From a bacterium (GTDB lineage: Bacteria > Krumholzibacteriota > Krumholzibacteriia > LZORAL124-64-63): a DNA stretch of 9,394 bases. Both the position numbers and the translations under genes were made by a program. The first letter of the stretch is position 1, and every line of letters starts with the position of its first letter. Below the pieces are notes generated by a model, which searched no databases, was not told where the DNA came from, and saw nothing but the letters and a program-made list of their open reading frames with translations. The DNA lies in contig DAOVZQ010000058.1 of the NCBI GenBank assembly GCA_030635025.1, positions 1 to 9,394 on the forward strand, given 5' to 3'. Below are positions 7,042 through 9,394 of the stretch, in pieces.

Positions 7042-7377
7042 CTAGAATGCCTCGATGGCCTTCTCGGTCGACTCATGCGTTTCGAAAATGTCGTGCAACT
7101 GGGCCGTGTAGAACAGACTCAGGACACGGTCGTTCACATTGCAGATCATCAGTCGACCCTCGGCCTGCTTGAGGCTGGCGTATCCCGAGATCAGGATGCC
7201 GAGGCCCGTGGAGTTGATCCAGGGCACCTTGGCGAAGTCCAGCAACACCTTCAGACGGCCGTCGCCGATCAGGCGCTTGATCTCTTCGTGGAATTTGTCG
7301 TGATCGGGTCCGCCCATGATCTTTCCGGATATGGACAGGATGGTCACGTCTCCATTTTGACTCTCTTTGAATTTCAT
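7042..7377 (-). CDS. STAS-domain protein, anti-sigma factor antagonist-like
   Basis: Small single-domain protein of 111 aa with the STAS fold of SpoIIAA/RsbV-type anti-anti-sigma factors. These bind a partner (often an anti-sigma kinase) and are switched by Ser/Thr phosphorylation. The opening strand pair is VTILSISGKIMGG, the first helix HDKFHEEIKRLI, and the next strand KVLLDFAKV. The diagnostic loop is WINSTGLGIL, with S56-T57 in the place of the phosphorylatable residue of RsbV/SpoIIAA and Asn instead of the usual Asp before it. The ATG start at 7377 is firm: AGGAGGA (7382-7388) lies 4 bases upstream. An in-frame GTG at 7446 would add 23 residues that do not fit the family. The gene is tail-to-tail with the diguanylate cyclase, with 4 bases between stops, and head-to-head with the kinase. 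No SpoIIAB/RsbW-type kinase or PP2C phosphatase gene is visible in the window, so its partner is unknown. Confidence 0.88.
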   Translation of the reverse strand: MKFKESQNGDVTILSISGKIMGGPDHDKFHEEIKRLIGDGRLKVLLDFAKVPWINSTGLGILISGYASLKQAEGRLMICNVNDRVLSLFYTAQLHDIFETHESTEKAIEAF

Positions 7378-7381
7378 ATCA

Positions 7382-7388
7382 TCCTCCT
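7382..7388 (-). promoter_or_regulatory. Ribosome binding site AGGAGGA for the STAS gene
   Basis: Read on the minus strand, AGGAGGA is followed by TGAT and then ATG at 7377. It is a near-perfect anti-Shine-Dalgarno match and rules against the upstream GTG start. Confidence 0.85.
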
Positions 7389-7413
7389 GATTATCGGTAA
7401 ACAACAGGTCATC

Positions 7414-7443
7414 AATGTACTTGATCAGCCTTCGCGCTGGCAA
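7414..7443 (-). promoter_or_regulatory. Candidate σ70-type promoter for the STAS gene
   Basis: On the minus strand, TTGCCA (7443-7438; 5 of 6 to the -35 consensus) is followed after 18 bases by TACATT (7419-7414; 4 of 6 to the -10). Initiation would fall near 7407, giving a leader of about 30 bases that contains the AGGAGGA site. Predicted by eye only. Confidence 0.35.
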
Positions 7444-7471
7444 CACTCACCTGATTGTCGGAGTGCCCCGG

Positions 7472-7501
7472 TTGCATTATGACGAGTGATTGTGTCATAA
7501 T
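7472..7501 (+). promoter_or_regulatory. Candidate promoter for the Ser/Thr kinase gene
   Basis: TTGCAT (7472-7477; 3 of 6 to the -35) and CATAAT (7496-7501; 5 of 6 to the -10) are 18 bases apart. The -10 lies wholly inside the right arm of the inverted repeat and the -35 touches the left arm, so a protein bound to the repeat would block it. The leader would be about 98 bases. The weak -35 keeps confidence low. Confidence 0.25.
7476..7501. repeat. Perfect 8-bp inverted repeat with 10-base spacer, candidate operator
   Basis: ATTATGAC (7476-7483) and GTCATAAT (7494-7501) are exact reverse complements with a 10-base spacer, so the half-site centres are 18 bases apart. It is AT-rich in a GC-rich genome and sits between divergent genes, as a dimeric regulator's operator would. 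No T-tract follows either arm, so a terminator is less likely. No transcription factor gene is in view to pair with it. Confidence 0.5.
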
Positions 7502-7605
7502 TGATGGACAACTAAGCGAACCACAACGCCTCTGTCGTTTCTGATCTCGGGCCCGTTCGCGCCAATGATGGCCGTGGCGGGCGCTTCATGAAGGGTCGCG
7601 CGGAT

Positions 7606-9394
7606 ATGGTCGGCGAAGTTGTTGCCCAATATCGCATTGTTGAACGGCTCGGCGGCGGCGCCATGGGCGTCGTTTACAAGGCGGAGGATACCCGTCTGCG
7701 CCGCCAGGTCGTGCTGAAGTTCCTGCCCGCCGAGTTGACGAGCGACGAGGACGCCAATCGGCGCTTCATGCGCGAGGCGCGCGCCGCCTCGGCCCTGGAC
7801 CATCCCAACATCTGCACCGTCCACGAGATCGGCGAGTCTCCCGAGGGGGAGCTCTTTATCGTCATGCCCTTCTATGAGGGGCGCACGCTGAAGGCGGTTC
7901 TCGCCAGTGGCCCCCTCGAACCGGCCCGAGCCGTGGACTACGCGCGACAGATCGCCGCGGGGCTCGCCCACGCCGGATCCCACGGCGTTGTTCATCGAGA
8001 CATCAAGCCGGCCAACCTCATGGTGGCCGACGACGGGCGCGTGAAGATCGTCGACTTCGGCCTGGCCCTGCTGGCGGACGGCCGTCGCCTGACCCGCTCG
8101 GGCGCCGCCGTCGGCACGGCGGCCTACATGGCTCCGGAGCAGATCCAGGGCGCCGATGTCGGACCCGCCGTCGACATCTGGGCGCTCGGTGTGGTACTCC
8201 ACGAAATGCTGACCGGGGACCTGCCCTTCGCGGGGGAGACCGAGCCAGCCCTGCTCTATGCGATCCTGAACTCGGACCCCGGTTCCCACACCGCTAATCG
8301 GCGGTCTGCGCCGGATGTATGCCGCGCCATCGTGGACCGCTGTCTGCTCAAGGATCCCGGTCGGCGCTACGACACCGCCGCCGAATTGCGCACCGACCTG
8401 GATCAGGCCTCGAACATTCTCACGCCGCAGCCGGGGCTGCGTCCGATTCTGCCGCCCACTCGCACCGACGCCCTGCGCCGCCTGGCGATTCCGTTGTTGG
8501 CGTTGTTTGCGGTGGCGGTTCTTTTGCTGACACCCGCGTTGCGAGATCCCGTCCTGCGCACCATGGGCCTGCAGTCGGCCGAGGCGCGGGGCGTGGCCGT
8601 GCTCCCCTTCGATGTCGAGGGCGGTGACTTGACCCAGCGTGCGTTCGCCGACGGGCTGGCCTGGCTGTTGACCGAGCGTCTGGCCCAGCGGGCGCGCTAT
8701 GACGATCGCCTATGGGTCGTGCCGTCACGTGTGGTCAGCCGACGCGGAATCACGGATTTCAACGATGTGTCTCGGCGCCTGGGCGTTGACCTGACGTTGA
8801 AGGGCTCCCTGCGGATCGGGGCGGGTGGACCGGAGGGCCTCGTCACCCTGTCGCTGCTGGCCTACGACGCCGAGCGCGGTCTGCCCGTGCACGAGGAGAT
8901 CACCGACCTCATGTCCAACCTGGAGACCTGGCAGATCCGGGCGCCCGCCGTGGCCGCGCGGGTGTTGGGTGCCGAGGCGCCGGCCGATGTGGACGCCGGC
9001 GTTTTACCGGGGTGCACCTCGGTGCCCGCCGCCTTCGCCGCTTGTGTGCGGGGGATGGGCTGGTTGCATCAGAACGGCGCCCGCGCCGACCCCCAACGGG
9101 CCCTGGCCGAGTTCAGCCACGCCGTGGCGCGGGACTCGTCCTTCGCCCGAGCCCATACCGGGCTGGGCCGCGCCCTCTGGCTGGCGGAGGGCCGGCGCGA
9201 TTCCCTGACGGCCGAGACCGCCGTCGCGCATCTGCGTCTCGCCGCCGAACTGGACACTCTCTCGGCTTGGCCGCTCGTCTACCTGGGTGACATTCTCGAT
9301 CGCTGGGGCGACTCTGCCGACGCCGTCTCGGCCTACGAACAGGCGCTCTCCCGTGTGCCCGATCATCCGCAGGCCCTGACCAAACTATCGTATC
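7606..9394 (+). CDS. Membrane Ser/Thr protein kinase (Hanks type) with TolB/FlgO-like and TPR region, 3'-truncated
   Basis: Eukaryotic-like protein kinase; 596 codons are visible and the frame is still open at the right edge. The kinase domain (about 9-265) has a complete active site: glycine loop LGGGAMGVVY (15-24), ATP-binding K38, helix-C E57, HRDIKPAN (130-137; an RD kinase with D132 and N137), DFG (150-152), and APE (176-178) after an activation loop with T163, S165 and T171. A linker is followed by one membrane helix (about 292-310). Residues about 328-435 (GVAVLPFDVEG, FADGLAWLLTERLAQ, RRLGVDLTLKGSLR) resemble the TolB N-terminal/FlgO-like domain found in such kinases. From about 475 the sequence is α-helical with TPR-like repeats (ALAEFSHAVARDSSFARAHTGLGRAL; ADAVSAYEQALSRVPDHPQAL). 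ATG 7606 is preferred over in-frame ATG 7588: MVGEVVAQYRIVERLG matches the usual kinase opening, and AAGGG lies 10 bases upstream. It is divergent from the STAS gene, whose S56-T57 is a conceivable target, by inference from position only. Confidence 0.93.
   Translation, partial: MVGEVVAQYRIVERLGGGAMGVVYKAEDTRLRRQVVLKFLPAELTSDEDANRRFMREARAASALDHPNICTVHEIGESPEGELFIVMPFYEGRTLKAVLASGPLEPARAVDYARQIAAGLAHAGSHGVVHRDIKPANLMVADDGRVKIVDFGLALLADGRRLTRSGAAVGTAAYMAPEQIQGADVGPAVDIWALGVVLHEMLTGDLPFAGETEPALLYAILNSDPGSHTANRRSAPDVCRAIVDRCLLKDPGRRYDTAAELRTDLDQASNILTPQPGLRPILPPTRTDALRRLAIPLLALFAVAVLLLTPALRDPVLRTMGLQSAEARGVAVLPFDVEGGDLTQRAFADGLAWLLTERLAQRARYDDRLWVVPSRVVSRRGITDFNDVSRRLGVDLTLKGSLRIGAGGPEGLVTLSLLAYDAERGLPVHEEITDLMSNLETWQIRAPAVAARVLGAEAPADVDAGVLPGCTSVPAAFAACVRGMGWLHQNGARADPQRALAEFSHAVARDSSFARAHTGLGRALWLAEGRRDSLTAETAVAHLRLAAELDTLSAWPLVYLGDILDRWGDSADAVSAYEQALSRVPDHPQALTKLSY

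Larger units (their letters stand above)
7378..7605. other. Divergent intergenic region between STAS and kinase genes
   Basis: About 228 bases separate the two start codons. The part nearest the STAS gene holds its ribosome binding site and a promoter candidate. The middle holds a perfect inverted repeat and a candidate kinase promoter. The last 90 bases (7516-7605) are in frame with the kinase, including an ATG at 7588, but do not look like part of the kinase domain. Both genes could be controlled from the central repeat. Confidence 0.6.

Noticed and set aside
7588..7605. In-frame ATG 18 bases upstream of the chosen kinase start
   Set aside because: It would add MKGRAD ahead of MVGEVVAQYRIVERLG, which already aligns with the usual start of this kinase family. 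It cannot be fully excluded.
7495..8289. Minus-strand open frame of 264 codons opposite the kinase
   Set aside because: It lies antisense to an intact Hanks kinase domain with all catalytic motifs. The kinase frame is the coding one even though it has no stop within the window.
8426..8441. Inverted repeat CGCAGCC-GG-GGCTGCG in the kinase gene
   Set aside because: A 7-bp stem with a 2-base loop inside a GC-rich juxtamembrane linker, with no T-tract and no gene boundary; most likely incidental.

Overview
The window is GC-rich (mostly about 60-68% G+C) and densely packed. It encodes an envelope with two membranes: a β-barrel outer-membrane-type protein, an RND exporter and several Sec signal peptides. 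It also carries a Hanks-type Ser/Thr kinase with a TolB/FlgO-like and TPR output half. This mix suggests an uncultured Gram-negative lineage of the FCB / Krumholzibacteriota / Eisenbacteria type or a deltaproteobacterial relative. That placement is an inference from gene style only, because there is no rRNA or marker gene here. The window enters one gene at its left edge and leaves another at its right edge.

Left region (1-5568), all on the plus strand and tightly spaced, probably one operon. It holds the 3' part of an RND-superfamily (HAE3/MMPL-like) exporter, then a secreted β-barrel protein with an N-terminal peptidoglycan-binding domain and an acidic/aromatic linker. A PAP2 lipid phosphatase with a signal peptide follows, then a secreted right-handed β-helix protein. 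Gaps are 4, about 36 and 8 bases, and several ribosome binding sites overlap the preceding gene's end. A trans-envelope lipid or hydrophobic-substrate export module is a reasonable reading: inner-membrane pump, wall-anchored outer-membrane barrel and periplasmic lipid phosphatase. The β-helix gene is clearly poorer in GC than everything around it and may be a later arrival.

Right region (5569-9394), signalling genes. A diguanylate cyclase (degenerate receiver-like domain, PAS, GGDEF with intact active site and I-site) on the plus strand converges, with only 4 bases between stop codons, on a minus-strand STAS-domain anti-sigma-factor-antagonist-like protein. The STAS gene is divergently arranged from a membrane Ser/Thr protein kinase that runs off the right edge. 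The shared 228-base intergenic region carries a perfect 8-bp inverted repeat with a 10-base spacer (ATTATGAC/GTCATAAT). That repeat overlaps a candidate promoter for the kinase, and a separate good promoter candidate serves the STAS gene. The kinase and the STAS protein may act in one phospho-signalling circuit, but the sequence shows only their proximity.

No tRNA, rRNA, CRISPR array, transposase or attachment site was seen. The most notable items are the peptidoglycan-binding/β-barrel fusion beside an RND pump, the phosphorylation-dead receiver on the cyclase, and the inverted repeat between the STAS and kinase genes.
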